Shown piece after piece: positions 1 to 10,813 of a stretch of DNA of 64,000 bases. The position numbers were made by a program, and so were the translations under genes. The notes under the pieces are model-generated. The model had not been told where the DNA came from and searched no databases. It saw nothing but the letters and a program-made list of their open reading frames with translations. How positions within the stretch are numbered: the stretch's first letter is position 1; every line of letters starts with the position of its first letter. The stretch is from Ficedula albicollis. Lineage: Eukaryota; Chordata; Aves; Passeriformes; Muscicapidae. Location of the stretch: assembly GCF_000247815.1 (NCBI RefSeq), contig NC_021678.1, positions 10,475,351-10,539,350 of the forward strand, in the 5' to 3' direction.

Positions 1-1494
1 TCACAGTCTCCCAGGATGAAACTCTGGTTCTAGTGTTAGCTTTTATTTGAATAAACAGATTAAATTATCTGTATGATTTGTTTCTATAGTAGGAATGAGA
101 CTAAAATATGCATTCACCAAACTATGAACTTCTGTTACTGCTTTTAGTTTAGCAGGTACAAAACCTCATGCACACAAATGCTTCAAAAGCTTTTGCTCTA
201 AGTCTGTTCATCAATTTACAGCAGATACTGAGCATTAAACCCCCTTGGTTTGTGTTAGGTATTATTCTATCAATACTAGAATGTTGGCATTGTAGTATTA
301 GTATACTATAATACCAACATTATAAGTAATGCATTGTAAAAAGAAAAAAATAAAAAAAGATACTGGAAAATACTGAACAGTTTTCTATGGGTTAAAATCA
401 TATATTTATTCTTTTTCCTCTGAAAGTTGAGCTTTTATATTCAGTGACTTCAAATTATGGACCTTAATCTAATATAGATGTTTACAAATCAGCACAAGAT
501 CTATAAAACATTTTTTAAAAGGTATATTTTATAATGATAACTTTTTGCATTTTTCTACCATAACATAGCAGAGCTACCTTTCTCAAAAACAGGCATGAGA
601 TCCAGCATACACTGCTAGGGGCATTTTTGCTAAATTAGCTAAAGAACACCAATAACTAATCAATATGAGAGTAAATCTAAGCAAAAAGGTTGATAACTTT
701 TTTTAAAAATAACAGAAGGGAAACAATACATGGAGTTTAAGAGCATTCAAACTGCTGTCCCAGAATATTGGTTTAAATCAATAACTGGGAACTTCCTGCA
801 GGTAGATTACAAAACACAATAATGCACCATAAGCATATGTAACATAGAAGTTTGTTTATCTAACTCCACAGTCCCCAAAAAGGGTTCATCATCTTTTTTT
901 GCCACTTTCATTCAAAACTCATGAATACAACGGACATGCTGATGGCAATTTTTAGATGAGGAATTAAACTTTAATCTTCAATATTTCGCTGGCTTTGACT
1001 GAGAGTTTTTCTACAGTTTATCCACCTTTGTACCTATCCTACTGAAGAGGAAGGCTTTACATTTTGGGCAAACCTAAAACTTCACCCTTCTCACTCATGA
1101 GGACTCAAGAAACACCTCTCAGTTATTCACTTAGAAGAAGGCATTAGAAGATTCCTGCCTGTCCCTAAAGCTGCTGTCGGGACTACACTGCAGAAGAACA
1201 AAATTATCTGAGGAAATTAGAAGTGATCAGCAGTAGATCCAAATTTTGAAGTCACTTATGTGGTCATTGGTTCCAAGGAAAGCTTTACATTTTAGCTGAA
1301 ACAAGTAATGTTTAGAGAACCATGCCTTCCCCCCAGTGTCACCAACTACCCACAGTGCTTCCATGTAAAATTCACTTCTCCACTAATGGAATCATTTGTG
1401 CTCCTCATTGCTCCTTAACCTAATTCCTAATTCCAGATGCTTTCTAAAATTGAATTAATTAACTAATTTAATTGAAGTTGTTTATCAACTACTG
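1..1494. other. Unique AT-rich noncoding DNA
   Basis: No gene is visible. All six frames are closed at short intervals, and there is no recognisable repeat family apart from the hairpin at 280-321. A cluster of TTAATTAA-like words near 1450-1475 is ordinary for AT-rich DNA. Confidence 0.6.
280..321. repeat. Imperfect inverted repeat (19-bp arms, 4-nt loop)
   Basis: The arms at 280-298 and 303-321 are reverse complements except for one C/A mismatch and one G/T wobble, around the loop TAGT. The outer pair is AATGTTGG / CCAACATT. The stem is too short for a typical microRNA precursor. It may be a cruciform-forming palindrome or the relic of a small palindromic element. Confidence 0.7.
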
Positions 1495-1501
1495 TATACA
1501 T

Positions 1502-1569
<68 letters not shown>

Positions 1570-1590
1570 CATATACATACACATACATTC
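1495..1590. repeat. Microsatellite (TATACA)n
   Basis: About a dozen near-perfect 6-bp TATACA/CATATA units run from roughly 1504 to 1569, with degenerate TACATA-type flanks on both sides. It is a simple sequence repeat and likely to vary in length between individuals. Confidence 0.92.
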
Positions 1591-1735
1591 TTCCATTTTT
1601 CTTGATATTTGTGGAATATCCTCTGTAAGTTGCAAAACTTCTTCATAATGTTTGATCTAATTCACCAAAATGTCTTGAAGTCCTTTGAAAACTTCAGATT
1701 TGCTTCACTGATAAATATTTCCCAGCAAGGAATCA

Positions 1736-2019
1736 TTAAAATCCCCATGCCTTAAATATTTTTGTATGCCAGAGCCCCTTCTTAAGTATAGTAGATAAAT
1801 AGAAACTATAGCTGTGTGTATATGCATATATATATATATATGCAAAAAAATGGATGTTTCTCTTCATTTTTATGTCACATTTGCTACTCCTGTACAGACC
1901 GTTAAAATGCCCATGCCTTAAATATTTTTTTATGCCAGAGCCCCTTCTTAAGTATAGTAGATAAATAGAAACTATAGCTGTGTGTATATGCGTATATATA
2001 TATATATATATGCAAAAAA
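1736..2019. repeat. Two-copy duplication (166-bp period) with (TA)n tracts
   Basis: Copy A (1736-1849) and copy B (1902-2019) share a unit starting TTAAAAT.CCCATGCC and ending in GTGTGTATATG, a (TA)n tract and GCAAAAAA. They differ at a few positions and in TA-tract length. A 50-bp spacer (1851-1900) separates them; its two halves reappear on either side of the gap at 2311-2461. Confidence 0.92.
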
Positions 2020-2310
2020 TTTCCAACTCTTTGTTTGCAGTTTTCACCCTCCAAAAACAGCTGAACATCACACAACAAATTTAGGCTTTAGTTGGACTAC
2101 CTCACTCCTTTATATATTGGCCTAATTAATTTCTCCCTTCAGTCCTTTAACAAACTCTTCCCTTAATTCATGTTGGTTCTTTAGTTTTATGCAAATGAGA
2201 GACATTTGTCATTAGCTGTGAAAAGCATGGAGTTGAGAAGGAGGAAAGGACTTGCTGAAGGGAACATACATATTTTTTTCATGGATGTTTCTCTTCATTT
2301 TTATGTCACA

Positions 2311-2461
2311 NNNNNNNNNNNNNNNNNNNNNNNNNNNNNNNNNNNNNNNNNNNNNNNNNNNNNNNNNNNNNNNNNNNNNNNNNNNNNNNNNNNNNNNNNN
2401 NNNNNNNNNNNNNNNNNNNNNNNNNNNNNNNNNNNNNNNNNNNNNNNNNNNNNNNNNNNNN
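2311..2461. other. Assembly gap (151 N)
   Basis: A run of 151 undetermined bases. The 29 bases before it match 1851-1879 and the 20 bases after it match 1881-1900, so the gap splits a copy of an upstream 50-bp segment. It may hide further repeat copies or almost nothing. Apparent open frames crossing the N run are artefacts. Confidence 0.97.
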
Positions 2462-2481
2462 TTGCTACTCCTGTACAGACC

Positions 2482-4537
2482 TGTATTTAAAACTCTCATA
2501 TTACTTGAACTGCTTGATGGTTAATATTAGTTCCTTCCCTGTTTGTTCAATTGATTTGGAAAAGAGTTTTAGGGATTAAAAAGTTATTTGAAGAATTGTG
2601 AAAATACATCCAAAAATTATTCTATTGACATATCCTATTTTCAACAGAAGTAGAGTGGGTTTGGGCCGATTCTCCTTTCTTTCTTCCTCTTCTTTAGAAA
2701 GTGTTATGAGAGAAAAAAAATCATAAATGTGTTTGCTGTTGCTACCTAATCCCTATATGAAAATCATAATGCCGTGTTAGGGATACCAGAATCACCATCA
2801 GTACCAGAAATGATGTTGAATTATCAGCACCAGGTTTGTCACAAGTATTCATTAAAGGCATAAGAAGATGGGATTAGACATTCTGATCCATCCCACTGGG
2901 AAGAGGGCAGGAGGAAACATTTTGCTGTGTATTGGGTTCAACTTGGAAAGAAACACAACTCCTGTCAGGGGAAAAGCATGGCTGCTGACTCTTCCTTATA
3001 GAGTGAATGAGAAAACAGTAAGAGCATGGTTAAATTCCTCTTGTTCAAGAATCTCTTCCAGCATTGGTGGGAAGACATGATCTCCTAAGGGCACAGGCTC
3101 TCTTCACTCTGCCCTGCACTTTAACTGTGCTTCTTGCACATCATGTGCCTTGGTCAGAGCCTCCTTCCACTTGATAATTTCAGTAGAATAAACACATGGA
3201 AAAGCATCACAGTGTGAGCTATGAGACTTCAATGAATATATTCAATCTGCTGCAGTACTGTCCAATCTTTAGCCACTGCTAAATTCCCAGAATGAAATTA
3301 GAAACATTGAAAAATCATTATCTATATGATTTCTGTATCTCGTACAAAAGAAAACAAGATGCATTTAATGCACAGCAAAATGCCACTAAATGCTTGCAGG
3401 TATAAGGAGAGAGACAATTTTTTTTTCTAATGTAAAATATAATCAAGCTCCTTAAACTTTAAATTAATCTGTATTCAACATGTGTTATCAGAATTAAGCA
3501 CTGCTATATGAGTTATGTGCCTGGTTCATAGCAGGCATTTAACTTAGCACTAGATTTTGAGTGGGTTAATAGATAATAAGTAAAGGGGAATCTCAAAGCC
3601 TCAAATTAAATGAAATAAAGGCTGTCTTCAGAGATCAAGGCAATTTGATGAGAATGAAAGGTATCTTTCATATAACACATGTCTGTGCCACAAAAGCTAA
3701 AATAACATAAAAAGAACCTATTTCAACTAAAGACATGTCTACTTCCTAAAGAATCACTGATTCCTCAGGCAGCCTAGACAACTTTATTTCTCTCCCAGTT
3801 CATTTCTTCTTTTCATATCCTGTGGGGTGCAGTAGTTCGATACAGCCAAGCACTTTTATATTTCCCTAATGGCTGGGTTCCCTGCATTAATATCCCAATG
3901 GGATATAGTGTTACTGAACTGCTTCTGCTGCACTTTACTGGTGAAAAAGAAAAATTACTCTATTTTCCACTGAGGGAGAAGAAAGAACTTTAGGTATTTC
4001 AGTTACTAAACATTTAAAAATTTATTCTCATTGTCTGAAAAGTTGAAAGAGTTATGCATTTCTATCAGTTTTAAGGTGAGATTTCATCCCCTAAATCCAG
4101 TAAATAAATAAGTGAGCCTTAGGCAACTAAATTTTACCTACATGTTTCTGAAAAGACCCACCTAGTTTCAACTCTGAAAATTCTTCTCTTTTTTTTCCCT
4201 AAAATTTCCAAAAAAAGCTTTCTTGATGCATCTTCACAGCTGTTTGGCTTTGAAAGGCTCTCTCTCAGTTCTCCATCAGGAGCCATTAGCCAAGCATTAC
4301 TATAGCTTGAGCTTCCATAGTAGTCTTGTTTGGTAAATATTTGCAGGCAATACCCAAACCAAACCAACAAGGATGGAGATTTCTGTGAATTCTAGCTGCA
4401 CTCCAGGGTAATTTTTAGCTTCAAGTGCTGATACTCAGCATACATAGAAACCATGCTTAGAATATTTGATCACAGCAAAATGCAGAGCTGAGAATCAGTT
4501 ATACTGTAATTTCCACCATTTGGAGAGTGCTGATTTT
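2482..4537. other. Unique noncoding DNA
   Basis: No gene or repeat family is recognised. The longest plus-strand open frame here (2868-3080, 70 codons) has no recognisable domain and no supporting signals. A short inverted repeat, ATATCCCA / TGGGATAT, occurs near 3890-3906. Confidence 0.5.
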
Positions 4538-4842
4538 GTCTAGGGTAGAGTTCATTTCCTTAACAGTAACTGCTGTAGGCTGTGCTTTGGATCTGTGCTG
4601 AACACAGTGGTGATAACACAGGGATGTTTTTGTTATTGCTGAGCAGAGCTTGCACAGAGCCAAGGCCTTTCTGCTTCTCACCCCACAGTGAGGAGGCTGG
4701 GGTGCACATGGAGCTGGGAGGGGACACAGCTGGAACAGCTGACTCAAGAGATATTCCATTTCATATGGTGCTATGTAAAGCTTGGTAAAGAAGAAGGATG
4801 AGGGGACATTCATAGAGATGGTGTTCCCAAGCAGTTATGGAA
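4538..4842 (+). mobile_element. Remnant of an avian ERVL-type solo LTR (3' truncated)
   Basis: About 300 bp resembles, in order, the first two thirds of a long terminal repeat common in bird genomes and assigned to ERVL-class endogenous retroviruses. Recognised stretches include GAGTTCATTTCCTT, GATAACACAGGGATGTTT, a GAGGAGGCTGGGGTGCAC block and GGGAGGGGACACAGC. The usual TATA-box position is now CTATGTAAAG (4771-4780), apparently decayed. The 3' part and any internal retroviral sequence are absent, and no retroviral protein is encoded. The family call is from memory of bird repeats, not from a search; which ERVL subfamily it is, I cannot say. Confidence 0.75.
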
Positions 4843-5239
4843 TTCCATGCTGCAAACTTTGTAGCCCCTTTTTTACCTTGTGCCCTTCTTCCAAGTTGTC
4901 ACATCTGGAAATAACTCTAGTGGAAATAGCACAAGGGGACATAGCTGAAGGGGACTACCTGCACAGAGGGTTTAAATCCCTACATATTCCACCCATACAG
5001 ATAGGTTTTACTAACACGTCTTTTTGTTCAATTTTTCAGCTGGATAACTTTATTATAAATTAAACCTCCAATGTTCCTTTATGTGGAATTATTTCTCTTG
5101 TCATGCTTTCAGTAGCTGTTGTACTCAAATAGGAATTTAATGAAAGGAAATACACAGCAAGCCAGCCATAAACTCCTTCACTGTAAGGAGGTCCAGATTT
5201 CTGACAACTGCTTCTACCTCAGAACATCCCTAAGATCAA
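4843..5239. other. Noncoding DNA between the LTR and the minisatellite
   Basis: The sequence after the LTR match is unique as far as I can see. It could contain further eroded LTR sequence, but nothing recognisable remains. No gene is seen. Confidence 0.45.
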
Positions 5240-5733
5240 CTGTGCTGACCACCCATCACAGCCATCCTCTGAAACACCTGTGCTGACCACCCATCATGGC
5301 AATCCTCTGAAATACCTGTGCTGACCACCCATCACAGCCATCCTCTGAAACACCTGTGCTGACCACCCATCATGGCAATCCTCTGAAATACCTGTACTGA
5401 CCACGCATCACAGCAATCCTCTGAAATACCTGTGCTGACCACCCATCACAGCCATCCTCTGAAACACCTGTGCTGACCACCCATCATGGCAATCCTCTGA
5501 AATACCTGTGCTGACCACCCATCACAGCCATCCTCTGAAACACCTGTGCTGACCACCCATCATGGCAATCCTCTGAAATACCTGTGCTGACCACCCATCA
5601 CAGCCATCCTCTGAAACACCTGTGCTGACCACCCATCATGGCAATCCTCTGAAATACCTGTGCTGACCACCCATCATGGCAATCTTCTGAAATACCTGAA
5701 CTGACCACCCATCACTGCAATCCTTTGAAACAC
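5240..5733. repeat. 38-bp minisatellite, 13 copies, alternating A/B units
   Basis: Thirteen consecutive 38-bp units share the start CTGTGCTGACCACCCATCA. Type A continues with CAGCCATCCTCTGAAACAC and type B with TGGCAATCCTCTGAAATAC. Units 1-4 read A-B-A-B. Unit 5 (5392-5429) is a hybrid with CAGCAATCC and ATAC. Units 6-11 read A-B-A-B-A-B, unit 12 is B-like, and unit 13 is divergent (CTGAACTGACC, ATCACTGCAATCC). The higher-order period is therefore 76 bp. Since 38 is not a multiple of 3, the array is not a protein repeat. Confidence 0.97.
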
Positions 5734-6998
5734 CTCTCAAAGTCCAGTTCTCCTTTAGTCTGTAAAGTAATAAGATGAAGTAAAAAAGGATGGATTGAAC
5801 TATTAACTGCAATCTGTGACAGCAATGTAAGGCTTTTATTACATCAGACACTAAGAGCTATATAGAAAGAATAAACCAAAAAAGGAAGAAGTAACTAATT
5901 GCAAACTTTTTTTTTAGTAAATATATTTCATATATTAATTTATATACATATATAAAGTAAATCCCAGTGTATGGATTAAGACTATGCATTTGTGAATACA
6001 AAAAGTTTTACCTATAAGAACTGAATTTCAGTACTGCTGATTAGCTGTATCTCTCTTTAGTGGATTTGCTAGAAACCTCTGACACAGCAGGCTCATACCT
6101 TTACTGCCTCTGCAATCTCTCATGAGCTTAAAAGCAATTGATATCAACAATACAGCATTCAAATACACTGCTGATTAAAAGACTCCTCCCTTATAAAGCA
6201 GGGCAAGGAAGAATTGAATCAGTGCAAAACATACAAATGGAAACAATTCTCAAACACAGGACAGAAGGGAATAAATCTGACCCTACAGTTAGAAAGGGAA
6301 CATTTTTGTAGCAGAAAGACTTCCTAAATTCTGCAGTTCCTAAAGCCCCAGCACCTCTTCCTGTGCATTTAGGGCATGGCTCAGTCACTCCACATGGTCC
6401 TGGACAAGCACTGCACAGCTCTGGAGGGGCTGTGGGACACATGGTTGATTGAGAGCAGGTGTTTGACAGCTGGATCAGGTCCCAGCAATCACAAAACTTT
6501 CACCCTCTCTGCTCCTGCAGAGTTCACAGTACATTTACACCGTAATTCAGCCCCCACAGGTCACAAGCCAACACACTATGGCAACTGTAAGCCCTCCAAG
6601 GAAGGCAAGCTACAACACACCATTGGAAGACAAAAGAAAGAAAACCCAAACACAGGAGTATCACCAACATTCTAAAAGAAGACAGGAAGGAGCAACTTGG
6701 TGTGTCTGCTAGGACACATTTTCACAAGCCATATTAGGTTTATTGCTTAGCAGTGTTTCATGCTAAGCAATCCATGCTAATTTCCAAGAAAGTATTTCTG
6801 ACCGTAACATTTTCTCAAGAATTAAATTTAACTCAGCTAATTTTTTTGCCTTTTAAATTTTCTTAGTTACAACAGAAACAGAATTAAGTTAATTCTTGAG
6901 AGTAACTCACAATTCCTCATGGTGGACTACTACTCTAAAAATGAGATAAGTAAAAATATAGAGGGGGATTTAATATAATCCATGTCATTCAAATAATA

Positions 6999-7042
6999 CT
7001 AAATAATTTATATAATAAAACTAAATAATTTATATAATAAAA
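6999..7042. repeat. 22-bp tandem duplication
   Basis: Two exact adjacent copies of a 22-bp AT-rich unit starting CTAAATAATTTATAT, at 6999-7020 and 7021-7042. Confidence 0.93.
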
Positions 7043-7637
7043 GATACATCCAACTCCCATGGAAGGATTTACTATCTCCCTTGCAATTTACATCCCTGAA
7101 TAGAAGAAAATTTTGTAGACCATTTTAAAATTCCTGAGGATTTCACAGTAGCTGATGCAAACCCAGGGTAATATAAATTAGAGATAATGGATGAACCATA
7201 CTGTAAGGCAGATAGGTGGACAGGTGACCAATTTTTGAAAAGGAGGACCTCATCATCATCCTTCCAAAAGACAGGATAAATACATTCCATTTCTTAGCAG
7301 ACTTACCAGAATCTTATAAAATATTGAAATCCTCTGGGAAACACCTTTTTTCTGACCAGCTCTATTCTTAACTTGTAACTTTTCTAACAAGGTGAAATTG
7401 TATTGTAGGCATGCCTAAATTTCCTAGATTCATTCTTTTGATAAAAATTTTGGATTTGTTTTACAGATACTCAAGTAAGTGGATCTACTGATTTTGACTG
7501 GTTGACACACATTTTGCAGTTTTTTACATTTACATGGCCCTCTTCCCTTGAATGTTTTACATAAATTTGAAAGAACAAGAATACATTTTGTAAATACTCT
7601 TATTAAATGTAATTTCCACATTTCCTAAAAAATGTGT

Positions 7638-7667
7638 TAAAAATGCATTATTTGCAATGCATTTTTA
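7638..7667. repeat. Perfect 11-bp inverted repeat, 8-nt loop
   Basis: The arms TAAAAATGCAT (7638-7648) and ATGCATTTTTA (7657-7667) are exact reverse complements. They could form a small hairpin; no function is evident. Confidence 0.85.
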
Positions 7668-7863
7668 CATTTACAAAAATAACTACTATGTAATGTCTAC
7701 ATTATTTTACACAACAGAGTAGTTTTAGCACTGCCAGAGATGAATGTAAGATTCCCCACACCGCCCACAGAAATGTGACTCAGTACAATTGCAGAGACAC
7801 CACTGCTAGTAGAAGGTATACACTTGCCATGCCTCTCTAATTACTGGTTGAATTAATATGATT

Positions 7864-7889
7864 GCCAGCAGTGCTGGCAGTTGGTGCCA
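7864..7889. promoter_or_regulatory. NFI (TGGCA-protein) type palindromic site
   Basis: TGGCA (7875-7879), GTTGG spacer, TGCCA (7885-7889) fits the full palindromic NFI consensus with the canonical 5-bp spacing. It overlaps a second palindrome, GCCAGCA-G-TGCTGGC (7864-7878), so the TGGC half is shared by both. NFI binding is established for such sites; use here is unproven. Confidence 0.35.
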
Positions 7890-8027
7890 TTGTGGCAAAA
7901 TGACAACATCATAATGTGGACAACTGGCCTCAAATGGCTTACTTTATATACACTGGGGAATAGCCATCACTAATGGCAATTTCTGTTAATTTAGTCTAGA
8001 TTTGAATTTGTTACATTAAAAAGCAAT

Positions 8028-8049
8028 AATGTCAGTGTACTCTGACATT
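8028..8049. repeat. Perfect 8-bp hairpin, 6-nt loop
   Basis: AATGTCAG (8028-8035) and CTGACATT (8042-8049) are exact reverse complements around TGTACT. Confidence 0.8.
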
Positions 8050-8100
8050 TCTAAAATGTATATTCCTCCCTCATGAATGAACAGGCTGAAAATCAACACT

Positions 8101-10753
8101 GTATTCTATGATTAATACTACAAGAAGTTTGGCTGTTTTCAGGTCTTTTCCCCACATTTTCCTTGCTCACTGTACATGCCCATGCAGCAATTACTCCCTG
8201 TAGAAAGAGCATTCCTGGCTTTGTAAGTATTTTTCCACCACTTTAGTTTCTCTACATGAAGTAAGAGTCTGGGATTTACAGGTTAGGTCTACAAAACAGC
8301 CTCAGTAGCTTTTGGAGGAATATTTCTGTCTTTGAGTCCTGTTTTGCTATTACCAGTGCCTGAGATAACAATTTCAAAACTCTCTCCAAACCACCAAGTG
8401 TCCACATTCCTTATTGGACTCCAGTATCTCTGTGCTGTGAGACATCATCTGAAGGAATTCCCTAATCTGCAAGAGACCCTGCAAATATGTCTTTGAGCTG
8501 GATGTGTATTCAGTGCTATGATTCTATGAATCTCTTAATAACCAAGAAATGGGTTAGGTAAGTCTGCGTGGCTGAGAATTGATAGGAAGGATTTACCAGC
8601 TGAAAACCAAGTAAAATTCAATTCTCTGGCTACAAAAGCTGAAAAAAAATAATTAAAAAAATTATTTAGTAAATAAATTGCTTTAGTTTGTTAGTAATAT
8701 TGAATGAGTAAGCTCACTGACATTCTTATTTGAATAGGAGCAGAGTCACATATGAAAAAGAATCACCCCTCTCAACCAGTACCATTATGAACAGTCCTCA
8801 GTCCCAGACTTGAGAATGATAATGGTCTTCATAAACCCACAGAATGAATGCAAATAAAGGCTTTAAAAATCATTGTAAGAGTTATAACAGAATAAACTGC
8901 TTAAAAATATCTTTCCTCCTCTCCTTCTCAACAGAGAAATATTTGTTTTATTCTCCTGACCACTCGCAAGTATAAACTATGGTGCCATTTAAAATTTACA
9001 AAAGTGCTTTCTTCTCAGTGTGCTTCCCCTTTCCTAGTTTAATCCAGCAGAATCTCTCATACATTTTTTCATGTTTTCAGAGGTTGCACAGAATTTCAGT
9101 TTTCTGACTGCGTCTCTGATGCATGTGGAGAATAAAACAGCTTTTGATTAAAGCCAATTGTAGAGTGAAGCCTGACCTGCAGGGCCACCCCAGCAGATAC
9201 ATCACTCACACATCGTGCCACAGCAGCAATGCTCCCAAATATGTACAACTTCTATGAAGCTCTGTTTTGTAATGGCATTGGACATAGTAAATATTTGGAG
9301 ACAAAAATCAGAAGTAGCTGCAGCTGACTATAAATAGACACTTCTGAATCATGCGATGCACATCCAAGGAATGACAAACGCGGCGTTTGGAGCTGGGCGG
9401 TGGCAGAGTTCCCAGGCAGGGCTGAGGACTGGGTGGGATGCGTGTGAAATTCTCACCTCCCACCATCCTGTCTTACACATTCACTCCAGCCCCTACAGGA
9501 AAAGCAGGAGTCTAAGAATGGCACTAGTGAAACCATCAGAGCACTTACCAGTCCATAAACACAGGATTAACAAACAGAAAAGCCATAACACCAAATAAGG
9601 TCTCTCCAGTTCTGTAAAAACTTAACACTGAAAAGATCTTTATCTGCAACAATTTCCTTCCTCCAGCACAAACTTTGGAATCCTACAAGTAATGTAAGTT
9701 GAAATAAAACAGTTACAATGCTGGAGGACGGAATGGGGGAAAAAAGGAAAAATAATCTTGCTCTTGTTATGTACAAGGCAGCCTAAATTTGCCTACATAC
9801 AAAACAAATTAGCATTCTAATAATCAAGATGTTTGCTCATCTGTCAGTCCAGGTCTTTCTGAAGACCATATAAGAGTTGGAACCTCAGGGTACTTCTGAG
9901 AGACAGAGTTGCACTGGATTTCCCCTTCCCTGGGATGCTGAAGAGCGTTGAGTCCTTTGCTATGAGATACCACTGAACCCATTTCATTCTTCCCTTCCCC
10001 TTCTTGGTCTTTACTTGTTTACAGAGTCGAGTGCCTCAGCTACTCATCCATCCTGTCCCTTCCAGTGTAATCCGTGGAGGTTCTATTCAGTCCCATAGGG
10101 CATGTCCAGCTGTGAGGATGCAGACATGACTCCTCACTACTCCCTCATATTGCCTCCTGCAAGAATTTCAGAGAAGCAGGAGTTTCTCTAATACTAACTA
10201 ATGCAAATACGTGTGAGTAGCATTTGGCTTTGTGTTTTCTTTGTGATACAAACTAAACTCTGTGTCTCTTTAAATGCCTCTCTGTGAGATGGCACCAATT
10301 GCCTAACTTATATGCTAAAAGAGTGCACCGGTGTCCTAATAAAAAATTAGCATTTGAATACCAGTTAGATGATAAGAGATTAACATAAAAATGAATTGCA
10401 AAAATTTGGGCTGCAAAAAAAATTTGCATTGTGATGTCAAATCTCCAGTTTACATTAAAATGTAATCCCAAAATGAAAACAGCACACAGCATCATTGTAT
10501 GTCAACTTCCTTTTACCCTGCAGTGTAGTAACAGTGTCCAGACTCTGGGGATAGAGAGTTGGAAGTTCACACAGCATGCATTTAACTCAAACTGCTGTGA
10601 GAAATTGGTGTTTTTCTTCTTTTGCCAAAGCAAGCAGAAATGAAGAATAAAAGAAAGGGATTACCCTGTCATAGCAGGAAGATAACTTATTCACTTCCTA
10701 TCCCGCTTTAATGTGCAAATCAATCCTCATGCTGTTCTTTGCCAGTTTCCACC
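8101..10753. other. Noncoding DNA with a few weak signals
   Basis: No gene is supported. The words CTATGATTCTATGAA near 8516-8530 resemble the tail repeats of CR1 retrotransposons, but the sequence upstream does not match what I know of CR1. A tight group of four CpGs lies at 9379-9399 in otherwise CpG-poor DNA. The segment around 9890-10140 is richer in G+C but shows no open frame of note. Confidence 0.45.
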
Positions 10754-10813
10754 ATGCTAGTCACCCTGGAACAGCTGGGAGCTCTCCTGCTGCTCCACCT
10801 GGCATCGGCTTAG
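10754..10813 (+). other. Orphan 19-codon signal-peptide-like open frame
   Basis: An ATG in a strong Kozak context (CCACCATGC) opens the frame MLVTLEQLGALLLLHLASA followed at once by TAG. The peptide has a hydrophobic LGALLLLHL core and ends in A-S-A, a good signal-peptidase site by the -3/-1 rule. No splice donor follows in the expected place and no continuation is visible downstream. It may be a decayed leader exon of a secreted or receptor-type gene, a retrocopy fragment, or chance. I do not assign a gene. Confidence 0.2.

Larger units (their letters stand above)
5734..7740. other. Unique AT-rich noncoding DNA
   Basis: No gene is supported. A 99-codon plus-strand open frame (6376-6675) and an overlapping minus-strand one (6191-6442) lack recognisable domains and overlap each other, as chance frames do. 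The small repeats at 6999-7042 and 7638-7667 are listed separately. Confidence 0.5.
7741..8100. promoter_or_regulatory. Candidate conserved noncoding / enhancer-like block
   Basis: This block combines several protein-binding-type words in a short space: TAATTAC and GAATTAATA (homeodomain-type), nested palindromes at 7864-7889 that include an exact TGGCA-N5-TGCCA, and a perfect hairpin at 8028-8049. It has no repeat family and no open frame. The regulatory reading is inference from motif density alone; conservation in other birds would decide it. Confidence 0.25.

Noticed and set aside
2206..2524. Open frames spanning the N run
   Set aside because: They exist only because undetermined bases contain no stop codons.
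4499..4813. 104-codon minus-strand open frame
   Set aside because: It is antisense to the LTR remnant and follows from the LTR sequence rather than a gene.
4965..4985. tRNA-like T-loop word (GGGTTTAAATCCC)
   Set aside because: No acceptor stem, anticodon arm or D-loop can be fitted around it.
8440..8535. CR1 retrotransposon 3' end
   Set aside because: Only the short CTATGATTCTATGAA-like tail words fit. The preceding sequence did not match the CR1 3' region I know, so I do not annotate an element.
9379..9399. CpG cluster as a possible CpG island
   Set aside because: Four CpGs in about 20 bp is local; the flanks return to CpG-poor DNA within 100 bp, far short of an island.
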